Positions 52,347-61,045 of a stretch of DNA of 64,000 nt are shown piece by piece; position 1 is the stretch's first letter, and every line of letters begins with the position of its first letter. Below the pieces are notes generated by a model. The model ran no database searches. It was not told the DNA's origin and saw only the letters and a program-made list of their open reading frames with translations. The position numbers were made by a program, and so were the translations under genes. This DNA is from SZUA-545 sp050297855 (lineage in GTDB: Bacteria; Campylobacterota; Campylobacteria; Campylobacterales; SZUA-545): positions 138,249 to 202,248 of the forward strand of contig JBNKTC010000004.1 in NCBI GenBank assembly GCA_050297855.1. The letters run 5' to 3'.

Positions 52347-54412
52347 TGTTCGGGCAAAAAGGGATTATGGGGGATTACCGCTATCTTGCCGTAGGGGCAC
52401 TGGTCGTTTTCATCGCACTGTTTCCCTTTTGGTTCTTTGGAGAATATTCGGCACTGGGGTGGTATGATGAAGTGGATGCCCAGATCCCGTGGAACTACAA
52501 CTATCTGAGCAACCAACATAATGCGGGGTTTGTCCACAATTTTGCCGGGGGAGCAGGATTCGAGTTTGCCATGGGGACTCCCGAGGTATCGCTGTACCGG
52601 TTCTTTTTGGAGAATTTTCCCCTTTGGATCGCCAATCTGCTCACCCGTTTTTTGAGTCTTTTTAGCTTTTTTGCCGGACTCTTTTTGCTATTGCGCAATC
52701 TGTTCGGCACATCCGCACTATTGGCATTTACGGCATCGGTATTTGCCCTGTTTGCCAGTTATCTTCCCTATGGCTGGACATTAAACGGACATGGCTGGGA
52801 CCTGTCAGCCGTCATCTGGATCACCCTGGCACTGCTGGGAAGGTTCCCGTCGATCAGGATCAACTATATGATCGGTCTGGCGACGGTCGTGATCAGCCCG
52901 CTTCTTAGCGGTCCGATATTCCTGTTGCCGCTGGGAAGTTTTATGCTTCTGTTTACAATGGTCACTTTTTTGGATTACCGAAATTACGGGAGGGAATACT
53001 ACCGTCTATGGCTGATAATCGGCCTGCTGGGGATTATCCTGCTGTTTATCAACTGGAATACGTTCTTCGATATTATCCTGGGGGCAAAGGAGTTCTCAGG
53101 GCGGCTCGTCGGGGCTGTATCGGCTGAGGGCAGTCAAAAGACATTCGTCGAACTCTTTACGGCCTCCTTTATTAAAGAGGTCCATATCTTTGAGAGATTC
53201 TCCGGCATTTTTTCTTCTCCAACGCTTAACACGGCATATGGGATCATTGTCATCCTGGTATTATTGAGACGTCACAGCATGCGCCCCGCAGTAATACTGT
53301 TTGTCCTGGGGATTTTTTTCCCGGCATTTCTGGATGCTTTGGCCAAGGCTACGGAGATCGATATCCTCAAAAGCTACCGATGGAACGCATTCTGGTATTT
53401 GCTGCCGATATCGGTCGCACTTACCATGGCTTACCTGCTACGGCAGCCGAAAAGATGGGATTTCCTCCCCGCGAAATACGAAACGGCCGTTATTGTTTTC
53501 ATCCTGGCGCTTACTGCTCTCTCCGGCATCAACAGACTGGCCGGCTTTACAATCGAAAGTATGGAGAAAAAGGGTGGGAGTGCCATCGTTACATACTACC
53601 ATGACCTTCAAGAACTGCCCCATAAAGACGAGCGTATGATCAGCGATCATCAAACCGTACAGTGGGGGGTACCGATCTATTACGATCTGCGCACGTTTGA
53701 CGGTATCTCTGCCGTATTCTCCCAGCGCCGCAACTACTTTATTGCCTATGGGGTTCACAGCCCATTAAAAGAGACGATTCATCCCAATAAGCACTTTTTT
53801 AAATTTGTAAAAAAACAGCTGCGTTTTGAGCGTTCTTTATTAGAGATGGCCAACGTCCGTTACCTGCTGTCACGGCATCGAAAGCTGCATCCGTATGTCG
53901 AAGGGGTAAAGTATATCCAGGGACTCCGCTACAGCCAGCTGGAGAGTAATAATCCGCTGAAGCCGCTATTCATAAAAGAGTACGGGGATATCACGCTTGT
54001 CAATGACCTGTATGTATTCAAGCTTCCCAATACCTGGCCGATGGCCTTTGTGGCCGGAAAAGTGGCTAAAAGCCCCTATTCATTCAAAGATAAAGCCTTC
54101 TACGAAGGGCTGAAGAAACTGCAAAAGCCGGATATCCTCTTGGCAGATGAGGATGCTGCCGGTGTTAAGATCCTGGCAAAGAGTGATCTTGTGGTTGAGA
54201 AGTATTCGTTGGACAGCAAAGGCATGACCGTCCAGCTGAAATCAGGGGAGCGTGGCTACCTGGTCTTCAATCAGGACTATACGCCCTTTTGGAGGGCAGT
54301 ATGCGATCAAAAGAAGACGTTGCCGCTTATCCCGGTTAACGGCATTATGATGGCGGCGGAAGTGTCAGAACCGTGCCGTGAAGTGGCATTTATCTACCGG
54401 GGCGGTGAGTAG
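52343..54412 (+). CDS. YfhO-like polytopic membrane protein (putative GT-C glycosyltransferase)
   Basis: A 689-residue protein. The N-terminal two thirds (1-400) hold about ten to eleven hydrophobic helices; the remaining portion is a soluble domain, probably periplasmic. The first external loop contains an acidic cluster, Asp42, Glu43 and Asp45 in WYDEVDAQIP, the place of the catalytic acid in GT-C enzymes. The protein resembles the YfhO family, in which Bacillus and Listeria members transfer sugars from polyprenyl phosphate to teichoic acids outside the membrane. It is the last gene of the operon and the natural acceptor-side partner of the GtrB-like enzyme and the EmrE-like transporter (inference). 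Confidence 0.72.
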   Translation: MMFGQKGIMGDYRYLAVGALVVFIALFPFWFFGEYSALGWYDEVDAQIPWNYNYLSNQHNAGFVHNFAGGAGFEFAMGTPEVSLYRFFLENFPLWIANLLTRFLSLFSFFAGLFLLLRNLFGTSALLAFTASVFALFASYLPYGWTLNGHGWDLSAVIWITLALLGRFPSIRINYMIGLATVVISPLLSGPIFLLPLGSFMLLFTMVTFLDYRNYGREYYRLWLIIGLLGIILLFINWNTFFDIILGAKEFSGRLVGAVSAEGSQKTFVELFTASFIKEVHIFERFSGIFSSPTLNTAYGIIVILVLLRRHSMRPAVILFVLGIFFPAFLDALAKATEIDILKSYRWNAFWYLLPISVALTMAYLLRQPKRWDFLPAKYETAVIVFILALTALSGINRLAGFTIESMEKKGGSAIVTYYHDLQELPHKDERMISDHQTVQWGVPIYYDLRTFDGISAVFSQRRNYFIAYGVHSPLKETIHPNKHFFKFVKKQLRFERSLLEMANVRYLLSRHRKLHPYVEGVKYIQGLRYSQLESNNPLKPLFIKEYGDITLVNDLYVFKLPNTWPMAFVAGKVAKSPYSFKDKAFYEGLKKLQKPDILLADEDAAGVKILAKSDLVVEKYSLDSKGMTVQLKSGERGYLVFNQDYTPFWRAVCDQKKTLPLIPVNGIMMAAEVSEPCREVAFIYRGGE

Positions 54413-54416
54413 GCTT

Positions 54417-55754
54417 TTAGGTTTTGACCCGTTTGAAAACCCTGATCTTAAAGAGCAGGAGAAAGAGCAGGATCCAGAGCCAAACCTCGATACGCAGACC
54501 GAAGAGCAACGGGTTAAAAAGGTTGAAGGGCGAGGACATATAGTTCTGGGCGAACATGACGCCCATATAGCTCATAAATGAGACAAAGATATAGTATTCA
54601 AGCGGACGCTTATAGTGTACCTCATTGTCGTTGATCGACTTATTGATCAGCTCGATGACCAGTATGGCGAAGAAGAGGGTGATCACGAACGTATGGCCCG
54701 AAAACATATAAAGTTCCGAGATCAGGAAAGAGCCTGCCTGGCCTTTTGCGCCTCCCGGAAGATGGTGGGTCGGGAAGATGTAGGGATAGATCTCCTCTTT
54801 GGGTATAAAGCGGTCGACGTTGAGCAGGTCCCCGACGATCCCCCAGTCGTTAATGGAGAAGAAAAAGGGCCCCATTGCATCAAACATCGCCAGCTGACCG
54901 TAGGTGGAAGATGTGTTGTTGTAAAAACGTAAAAAGAGCAGCGAAAGGGCTTTTTCAAAATTGACGTGGGACGAGATGGTGATGTACAAAGAGAGGAGGG
55001 AGATGATTACCCCGAAAGCGATGATCGATTTCAGAAAGATCTTTTTCGGTTTGCGGATGATCATGTACGTGATAAAGAAATAGACCAGGAATCCGGCAAT
55101 GGCTCCTTTGCTGAAGGTCGCAAAGGCTACGACGATCAGAAGAAAAAAGACGATCTTGGAGTTGTTCAGGTAGAAAAAGAGCGCCGTAAGGCAGATCAGC
55201 AGGACCGGCTTGACCAGGCCGAGGTAGTTAAAAATAGCCGGGATACTTTTTGCCTCGCTGACATTCCCGATGTGGGAGATGATTCGCATGGCTTTTGCCT
55301 GTTCGATATCCCCTGTCAGAAAGTAGTAGAGCCCCGGTTTCGCTATGACAAAGTAGAGGATAAAATAAGAGAGAAGCAGGAACAGGCCGAGGTAGAAGAG
55401 CCAGTGCGTCTGGACAAAACGGGGGGAGTAAGTGATCTTGTAGGTAGAAAGAAGTTTTTCCGCACCGCTCCAGTAAAGGGCGATCATAAAGACCTGGAAA
55501 AAGTAGAGATAAAAGGTCAAAAGGCTGAATCCGTGACTGAACTCTTTTGCAAAGCCCTCCTGGCCGCAGGAGATGCTTAAAAAAAACGGCACGATAAAAA
55601 AGAGGTTCAGGACAAAGAAAAAGCCCTTGATTGTGATGTATTGATGCTTTTTTATCTCCGTGACAATAATATACAGATGGAGTGTAAATGCAGCCAGCAG
55701 TATCAGGATCTGTAGGGGGAGATTAATCTGGTCGCAGAAGAAAAAGTTACCCAA
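54417..55754 (-). CDS. wzy: Candidate O-antigen polymerase (Wzy)
   Basis: A 445-residue membrane protein with about 11-12 predicted helices and one large periplasmic loop (about 290-355, NDWGIVGDLLNVDRFIPKEE and YIFPTHHLPGGAKG), the general layout of Wzy polymerases. Sequence conservation among Wzy proteins is low, so the call relies on topology and the presence of wzx, wzz and glycosyltransferases nearby. A WaaL-type ligase has similar topology and remains a possible alternative. It is the last gene of the leftward right-hand set, convergent with the YfhO-like gene at four bases distance. Confidence 0.7.
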   Translation of the reverse strand: MGNFFFCDQINLPLQILILLAAFTLHLYIIVTEIKKHQYITIKGFFFVLNLFFIVPFFLSISCGQEGFAKEFSHGFSLLTFYLYFFQVFMIALYWSGAEKLLSTYKITYSPRFVQTHWLFYLGLFLLLSYFILYFVIAKPGLYYFLTGDIEQAKAMRIISHIGNVSEAKSIPAIFNYLGLVKPVLLICLTALFFYLNNSKIVFFLLIVVAFATFSKGAIAGFLVYFFITYMIIRKPKKIFLKSIIAFGVIISLLSLYITISSHVNFEKALSLLFLRFYNNTSSTYGQLAMFDAMGPFFFSINDWGIVGDLLNVDRFIPKEEIYPYIFPTHHLPGGAKGQAGSFLISELYMFSGHTFVITLFFAILVIELINKSINDNEVHYKRPLEYYIFVSFMSYMGVMFAQNYMSSPFNLFNPLLFGLRIEVWLWILLFLLLFKIRVFKRVKT

Positions 55755-55765
55755 AACTCAACTCA

Positions 55766-56878
55766 CTAGTATTTCATAAGTTTTTTGTAACACGCAAAAA
55801 GTTTCTGTTCTTCATGCTGCCAGTTATATTTTTCGCCGGTCGCTTGTCTCCCGTTCTCAGCCATGTGCGCAGCCTCTTTCGGGTTTTGGAGGATATACTG
55901 GATTGCATCGGCTATCTTTTCTGCGTCCAGGGGGTCGACACACAGTCCGCAGTGCGCCTGTTCGACGACCTCTTTGTATATCTCAAAGTCAGATGTGATC
56001 ACCGGCATACCGATGGACATATATTCAAATATCTTCGTTGGATATGAGTGCAGGTAGTTTTTCTCAGGCTTGAGGACCGCCAGGCCTATTTTCGCTTTTC
56101 TTGAGAGTTCATACCCCTTATCCAGGCTTTGTCTTCCGTAAAAGACCACTTTGTCCCGTATGGAGCTATAGACCGTCTGATCGATCGGATCATTGACGTT
56201 GCCGATAAAGTGCATGGTAAAATCGACTTTCCGCTCATCAAGGATCTTTAATGCCTGTAGGGTGGTGTCGAGGCCCCTGGCATTGGTGACTCCGCCTATA
56301 TAGAAGAGGTGGTTGCCTTCAAGCTTCTCCCTGGACGGGACAAAGTAGCCCTCAAAAAACGATGTATCCGGAAGGTTTAGTACCGTATAGGTCGCATTGG
56401 GATAAATGCTTTTGTACGACTCCTCCGCCAGGATGAGTTCGAACTTTTTTGCCGCAAAATAGTTAAGTGTTTTCATACCGAGATTAAGCAGGAACCTGAC
56501 CGCGGAGGGGAGGTAGTCTTTCATGGAAATCTGTTCGACGATATTCTCATGAATATCAAAAATGACGTTTTTGCCCAGTCGTTTCAGACCGAACCCCGTG
56601 AAAATCAGCTCCGGGTCGTGAAAGTGGTAGATCGATGCATCAATCTCACGGGCTTTTTGGTAGATCTTACGCGTGGTATTAAAGACACGCTCTTTACGAC
56701 CGGACGGTTGACCGACATCGATGATGTGAACCCCGTTTTTTGTTTCGTCTCCCTTTCCGTCGGCAACGAGGAGGTAGACTTCATAGCCTTTGTCTGCAAG
56801 GCTCGTACACTCCCTGAAGAAGATTCGCGTATCATATCTCGGGTGTACGGATGTTAAATGGCAAATTTTTGGGTTCAC
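55766..56878 (-). CDS. Family 4 glycosyltransferase
   Basis: A 370-residue GT-B enzyme. The N-terminal domain starts KICHLTSVHPRYDTRIF and includes IYHFHDPELIFTG; the C-terminal domain has LFYIGGVTNARGLDT and the nucleotide-sugar-binding YPTKIFEYMSIGMPVITSD with the expected pair of glutamates region. The frame is open for 41 further codons, but these lie inside the oxygenase gene and look like its shadow. I choose GTG 56878, preceded by AGGAG at four bases. It adds a sugar to the lipid-linked repeat in the cytoplasm. Eleven bases separate it from the Wzy candidate. Confidence 0.87.
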   Translation of the reverse strand: MNPKICHLTSVHPRYDTRIFFRECTSLADKGYEVYLLVADGKGDETKNGVHIIDVGQPSGRKERVFNTTRKIYQKAREIDASIYHFHDPELIFTGFGLKRLGKNVIFDIHENIVEQISMKDYLPSAVRFLLNLGMKTLNYFAAKKFELILAEESYKSIYPNATYTVLNLPDTSFFEGYFVPSREKLEGNHLFYIGGVTNARGLDTTLQALKILDERKVDFTMHFIGNVNDPIDQTVYSSIRDKVVFYGRQSLDKGYELSRKAKIGLAVLKPEKNYLHSYPTKIFEYMSIGMPVITSDFEIYKEVVEQAHCGLCVDPLDAEKIADAIQYILQNPKEAAHMAENGRQATGEKYNWQHEEQKLFACYKKLMKY

Positions 56879-56903
56879 AGATCTCCTAATTCGGTGTGTT
56901 ATA

Positions 56904-57695
56904 TTAGTATTCGATGGTATTAAGTCGTTTTCTGACTTCGTCAATATTGTAATAGCCCGGGACAAAGTAGTTAAACAGCGTATACCGGCTTCCATCTTCA
57001 ATCGGCATACCGCGGTGGATCGTGCTCGTGTCGACCAGAAGCAGCGTCCCTGCTTTCCCTGTCATGGTTTTAAGAGTCTCACCCTTTTTCTCTTTCAGCT
57101 TTTCGATCTCCTCTTCCGAAAAACGGTAGGAGAGAGGTTTGGAATCCATGATATTGGTATCTTCAATTACATTTCTTAGTTTGTGTGAACCTTCAAAAAG
57201 CTGGAATGGACCGTTTTTTTCGGATACGTCGGCCAAGTAGATGATCGCTTTAAACTGGAAATGGTTCGAATCCCGGTGCCAACCGCCGCCTGAGCCGATG
57301 TTGCCCGGGGCAAAGTCGATCCGCGCCGCCAATGTATTGCTGTTAGCGAGTTTTGCGCCGAAATAGCTTTCTCCTGCCTCTTTCAAAAAGCTGTCTTCAT
57401 AAAAACTTTTGATCAACGGATTCAGTTTTTCTGCTCCCCAGATCCTTTTATCCGCACCTTCGGGATCGACCCAAAAGTACTCGCTATCCTTATGATCGAC
57501 AAATAGCTGGTCAATGGCATTGCGCAACTCTTCGCATTTGGCTGCATCAAAATAGTTTTCGAATGCCGTATAGCCTTTTTCCCGCAGGTCGTTAAGATGG
57601 ACCGCATCCAGTGTTACAGGCGCTTTTGTCTTTAAAAACGCCTTTTTAATGTGAAATTTCAAGTATCCTGCCACAATACTACAAGCTTTAAACAT
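56904..57695 (-). CDS. Second phytanoyl-CoA dioxygenase-like oxygenase
   Basis: A 263-residue iron/2-oxoglutarate oxygenase. Iron ligands are His140 and Asp142 in GGGWHRDSNHF and His227 in TSTIHRGMP; Arg237 in DGSRYTLFNYF should bind 2-oxoglutarate. This is a different subtype from the one at 47185 (GxGGGWHRDSxHF form). It is probably a sugar- or lipid-tailoring enzyme in the O-unit pathway. It lies between wzx and the family 4 glycosyltransferase, all leftward. Confidence 0.85.
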   Translation of the reverse strand: MFKACSIVAGYLKFHIKKAFLKTKAPVTLDAVHLNDLREKGYTAFENYFDAAKCEELRNAIDQLFVDHKDSEYFWVDPEGADKRIWGAEKLNPLIKSFYEDSFLKEAGESYFGAKLANSNTLAARIDFAPGNIGSGGGWHRDSNHFQFKAIIYLADVSEKNGPFQLFEGSHKLRNVIEDTNIMDSKPLSYRFSEEEIEKLKEKKGETLKTMTGKAGTLLLVDTSTIHRGMPIEDGSRYTLFNYFVPGYYNIDEVRKRLNTIEY

Positions 57696-57729
57696 CTTAC
57701 TAATCCTTTTTACGCACCCTTAATGTGTG

Positions 57730-59190
57730 TTATTTCCGAAAATACCTTGTAATCTTACATTTTACAAGATCGAAGTCTATATATTTCTTATACAGGCGCA
57801 GAACGATCCATAAAAAAAGAGAAAATATCAAAACTTTTAAAAAACTGTTCAGCAAGCTTAATTCAAGCCATTGTCCGCTTTCGTAGAGCAGGTAGAGGGA
57901 AAGAAAGACGATCAGGTATCTTTTCTCCAGGTGTGCTGTAAAGTACCTGCCGGCGATTATCCCGATCAACAGCGACTGGATCATGAATGAGAGCAATGTT
58001 GCCACGGCAGCCCCCTCCATCCCGATACGTGGGATCAGGAGGAGGTTGAGCCCGATATTCATTGCGACGAGGAATACGGTCAAAAAGGGCATTAGGAACT
58101 GTTTTTTATAGTAGTAGATTGTCGAGTTCAGAATATGGTAGGCTCCCTGAAAAACATACCCTAGCAGTATCAGCGGAATGATCTTGCTCGCGTCGATATA
58201 CTCTGAAGGTACGAAGAGGAAGATGAACTCTTTGCTGAACAACAGCCCCGCGGCACATATAATACTGATAAATATCAGCCAGTAGGCGAAAAATGTCCGG
58301 TATTCGTGCCGTTTTGACTCCAGCGAGAGGTCGCTCTGCATCAGCTTGAAGTAGTTTGGCTGCCAGGATTTATTGATGGAGACCACCAGGACGCTCATGA
58401 TCATACCGATCTGGTAGCCTATGGTATAGATACCAAGTTCGCTGAGGGGAACAAAGCGCTCCAGGATCACACGGTCTGAAAAACTGAGAAGGACGCTGCC
58501 GATCATATGCAGCATGATCGGCAGGCCGAACCACAAAGCGTATTTGAGGTGTTTAAAACGGAAAATAGGGACAAATTTTTTGAGATAACCTACATAAAAG
58601 AGCAGCAAAAACACGATATTCCCCAACAGGATCCCTTCAAACCGCCCAAGGGCCCCTTTTTCAAAAGGGATGATCAACAGAAGCGAAAAACTGACGGTGA
58701 AGATAAAAAGATAGAGCTGGAGGAAAAAGGTCTTTTTATAGTCGCGGGAAGCGACATAGTAGGATACTAGGAGCTGCACGAATATCTCGGTAATCACGAT
58801 ATAGAAAGAGACGGTAACATAGGGGTGAAACGCAATATCGTCGGATCCAAAAAGCGAGTATATCTGTTCGCCCGTGAAATAGAAAATAAAGCCGACACAT
58901 ATCAGGATCAATACCATCGAGGTATTAATGCTGAAGAGAAAACTTCCGATCCGGATCCTGTTTACTTTCCCATCATAGTAGAAACGTGTCTGTGCGGCCG
59001 TAAAGCCAAGCATAAACAGTACTGAAAGCAGCTGGATCAGGACCTGGAGATAACCGATTATCCCAAATTCGTCCGGCGAGAGGTAATAGGTGAATACAGG
59101 AATCAGTAGGAACATTGCCAGGTTGGTCAACATTTTGCCTGCACTGTAAAAGGATGCTCCTTTGATCACCGAAGAGATCGAGTACGCCAT
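57730..59190 (-). CDS. wzx: Oligosaccharide flippase
   Basis: A 486-residue membrane protein with about 12-14 helices. It begins GASFYSAGKMLTNLAMFLLI, then FTYYLSPDEFGIIGYLQVL, the standard start of Wzx/RfbX flippases of the MOP family, and has the pseudo-twofold layout with GLPIMLHMIGSVLLSFSDRVI in the middle. It moves the undecaprenyl-diphosphate-linked repeat unit to the periplasm. ATG 59190 lies nine bases after AAAGGG; a GTG two codons upstream is closer to it. The gene stands 24 bases after the sialyltransferase-like gene. Confidence 0.9.
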   Translation of the reverse strand: MAYSISSVIKGASFYSAGKMLTNLAMFLLIPVFTYYLSPDEFGIIGYLQVLIQLLSVLFMLGFTAAQTRFYYDGKVNRIRIGSFLFSINTSMVLILICVGFIFYFTGEQIYSLFGSDDIAFHPYVTVSFYIVITEIFVQLLVSYYVASRDYKKTFFLQLYLFIFTVSFSLLLIIPFEKGALGRFEGILLGNIVFLLLFYVGYLKKFVPIFRFKHLKYALWFGLPIMLHMIGSVLLSFSDRVILERFVPLSELGIYTIGYQIGMIMSVLVVSINKSWQPNYFKLMQSDLSLESKRHEYRTFFAYWLIFISIICAAGLLFSKEFIFLFVPSEYIDASKIIPLILLGYVFQGAYHILNSTIYYYKKQFLMPFLTVFLVAMNIGLNLLLIPRIGMEGAAVATLLSFMIQSLLIGIIAGRYFTAHLEKRYLIVFLSLYLLYESGQWLELSLLNSFLKVLIFSLFLWIVLRLYKKYIDFDLVKCKITRYFRK

Positions 59191-59214
59191 AGCCACTAAC
59201 CCTTTACTGTCGTA

Positions 59215-60255
59215 TCACTGTAGGATATCAACAAAATTGGTGTTTTTCTTTAAGAGTTTATAGATGTTTTCAATGGCCCCTTTTCGGTTGTTCTGGATCT
59301 TTTCCGGAGGGATAAAAAAAGTTTCCACGGATTCGAAGGTGATCAGCTTTTTTAAACTGAAGAGCGCGGTCGAGAAGTAGGATGCCACATTGGAAGGAAT
59401 CGTGTCATTGAGTAAAAACTCTATCTCTGACGGATATTTGAAGGTTGTTATATGGATATCCAGTTCTTTTTCCAGACGGTAGATCTTATCTCTGTTTTCG
59501 TGCCGGTGCGGTGCATAGAGGAATGTATAGCCTTTGTCGGCATAATATCGTTTGATTTTTCCGAGTATCTCGACCTCTTCGTCCAGCGTCATCATCCCGG
59601 ATTCGGAAAGGAAGGTACCGAGGAAGACCACTTGGTTCGGTATCACCTTTTTGTTTTTTGAAAAGTTTCTCAAAAAATCGAAATTGTGGGCAATAACCTG
59701 CTGCTTTTCAGAAACCGGCTCCAAATCAAAACAGGTAAAGAGGTTGACGACTCTTTTTCTGATCGTCGTAAAGAAAAGGATCCGCAACAGCATATGCAGG
59801 ACCTTTTCCGATCGTTCGTTGACCTTGGTGACTTTGTCGTAGGGTTGGTCGTATTTGAGGTAGTTGTTCTGGATATCGATCGTCGCGACCCCGTCATCGA
59901 GCATATAGCAATTCTCTTTTTCCAGTACGTTAAAAAACATTTTCATATAAAAAGAGCCGTACTCTCCGATAAAGATATTTTCAAAATAGATATGGCGCCG
60001 TTTAAGCCGGTAGAGAATGTACATCAGGCGAAGGTTGGCCTCTTTGGTATAGCGCGACTCCCGGGTCGTTATCACTTCTGACCAGCTTGTGAAGTCTACG
60101 AGAAGGTCGATCTGTTCGTTTTGTCGTTTGTTGGATGAGTGTCGAATTACCAGGATGGAAACATGATCTTTAAAGTACTCTTTCGCTTCGATTGCCGAGA
60201 GAAGCTGAAACGGTGATTCCACGACATACAAAGAGTATTTTTTATTTTCTGTCAA
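59215..60255 (-). CDS. GT52/polysialyltransferase-like glycosyltransferase
   Basis: A 346-residue GT-B-type protein. It starts YSLYVVESPFQLLSAIEA, the SPFQLLxAxEA opening seen in GT52 and related sialyltransferase-like enzymes. It then shows the acidic motif MLDDGVATID (118-127; Asp120, Asp121), the HP-like YAPHRHENRD (His250, Arg251) and a SNVASYFSTALFS stretch corresponding to the serine/valine-serine motif. These patterns suggest transfer of a CMP-linked nonulosonic acid or a related sugar. It stands downstream of pseB/pseC and an SpsF-like cytidylyltransferase, which supports such a donor (inference). A lipooligosaccharide sugar transferase with another donor is possible. Confidence 0.6.
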   Translation of the reverse strand: MTENKKYSLYVVESPFQLLSAIEAKEYFKDHVSILVIRHSSNKRQNEQIDLLVDFTSWSEVITTRESRYTKEANLRLMYILYRLKRRHIYFENIFIGEYGSFYMKMFFNVLEKENCYMLDDGVATIDIQNNYLKYDQPYDKVTKVNERSEKVLHMLLRILFFTTIRKRVVNLFTCFDLEPVSEKQQVIAHNFDFLRNFSKNKKVIPNQVVFLGTFLSESGMMTLDEEVEILGKIKRYYADKGYTFLYAPHRHENRDKIYRLEKELDIHITTFKYPSEIEFLLNDTIPSNVASYFSTALFSLKKLITFESVETFFIPPEKIQNNRKGAIENIYKLLKKNTNFVDILQ

Positions 60256-60320
60256 GACACTCTCCTTTCCAGGGCTTGTTAAATAGATGATCTGTTTTTA
60301 AGTGGTTTAAACAGGCACAT

Positions 60321-60344
60321 GACGGCATGTTCAAGCATGCCGTC
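60321..60344. other. Perfect hairpin between the cytidylyltransferase and sialyltransferase-like genes
   Basis: GACGGCATG, a six-base loop TTCAAG and CATGCCGTC form a perfect nine-base stem in the 109-base gap. No T-run follows in the leftward direction, so it is more likely an mRNA-stability or regulatory hairpin than a terminator. Confidence 0.55.
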
Positions 60345-60364
60345 TTTAGTAAAATTGACAACAC

Positions 60365-61045
60365 TTAACGCGTATCTGCCGTTTTTTTGTACTGTAAATA
60401 ATTGTCAATGGACGGAGTCGTCTCTGTTTTATTGCAGTATAGATAAAATTTTTTCATCTTGATATAGTCGTCGAGGGTATCGACGGTAACGCTTTCATCC
60501 GGGCGTTTATACTCTTGTTTCGCTTCAAGTTCGAGTGTTTTGCCGTGTTTTTTGATATAGGGGGTCACATGTTCCTGTTCAAAAGTGTCCACAGCGTTTT
60601 CATAGGCTTTTTTTAGTGATTCGAAACTGAAGATTTCAGAGGCTACGCCCTTAGGGAGACCGTTGATCATTGCGTAATCGCTTGCACTCTTTTCGTAGGC
60701 GTGGATAAGTTCATCAATGAGTTTGCCATCGGTCAAAGGGTTGTCGGCTGTCACGCGGATGATATGTTTGGCGTTGTGGAGTTCAGCTGCCTTGTAAAAG
60801 CGCTCAAGGACGTTTTTCAGGCTGCCCCTGTAGACCTCTCTCTTTAATGTCAGAAGTTTCTCTTCAATGATATCATCACTTCTCTCTACCGATGTAGCCA
60901 CAATGACTTTAGTGACCTTTTCAGATACCGATACGGATTCGATTACCCGTTCGATCAGCGTTTTTCCGCCCAGGTCGAGCATGACCTTGGCCGGAAGCCG
61001 CGATGAGGAGGTTCTTGCCTGGATGATACAGAGATATTCGCTCAT
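60365..61045 (-). CDS. SpsF-like cytidylyltransferase family protein
   Basis: A 226-residue nucleotidyltransferase of the KdsB/NeuA-related SpsF type. It starts CIIQARTSSSRLPAKVMLDLGG, the P-loop-like nucleotide-binding segment, and has HIIRVTADNPLTDGKLID with the metal-binding acids. SpsF-like proteins are thought to make CMP-activated sugars; the exact substrate is not known. It is not the standard pseudaminic acid cytidylyltransferase PseF. ATG 61045 overlaps the SDR stop (ATGA), with GGAGG nine bases ahead. It is the last gene of the pse-type operon. Confidence 0.78.
   Translation of the reverse strand: MSEYLCIIQARTSSSRLPAKVMLDLGGKTLIERVIESVSVSEKVTKVIVATSVERSDDIIEEKLLTLKREVYRGSLKNVLERFYKAAELHNAKHIIRVTADNPLTDGKLIDELIHAYEKSASDYAMINGLPKGVASEIFSFESLKKAYENAVDTFEQEHVTPYIKKHGKTLELEAKQEYKRPDESVTVDTLDDYIKMKKFYLYCNKTETTPSIDNYLQYKKTADTR

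Noticed and set aside
56879..57001. N-terminal extension of the family 4 glycosyltransferase
   Set aside because: These 41 codons lie inside the oxygenase gene, while a GTG at 56878 with AGGAG ahead gives the normal family start.
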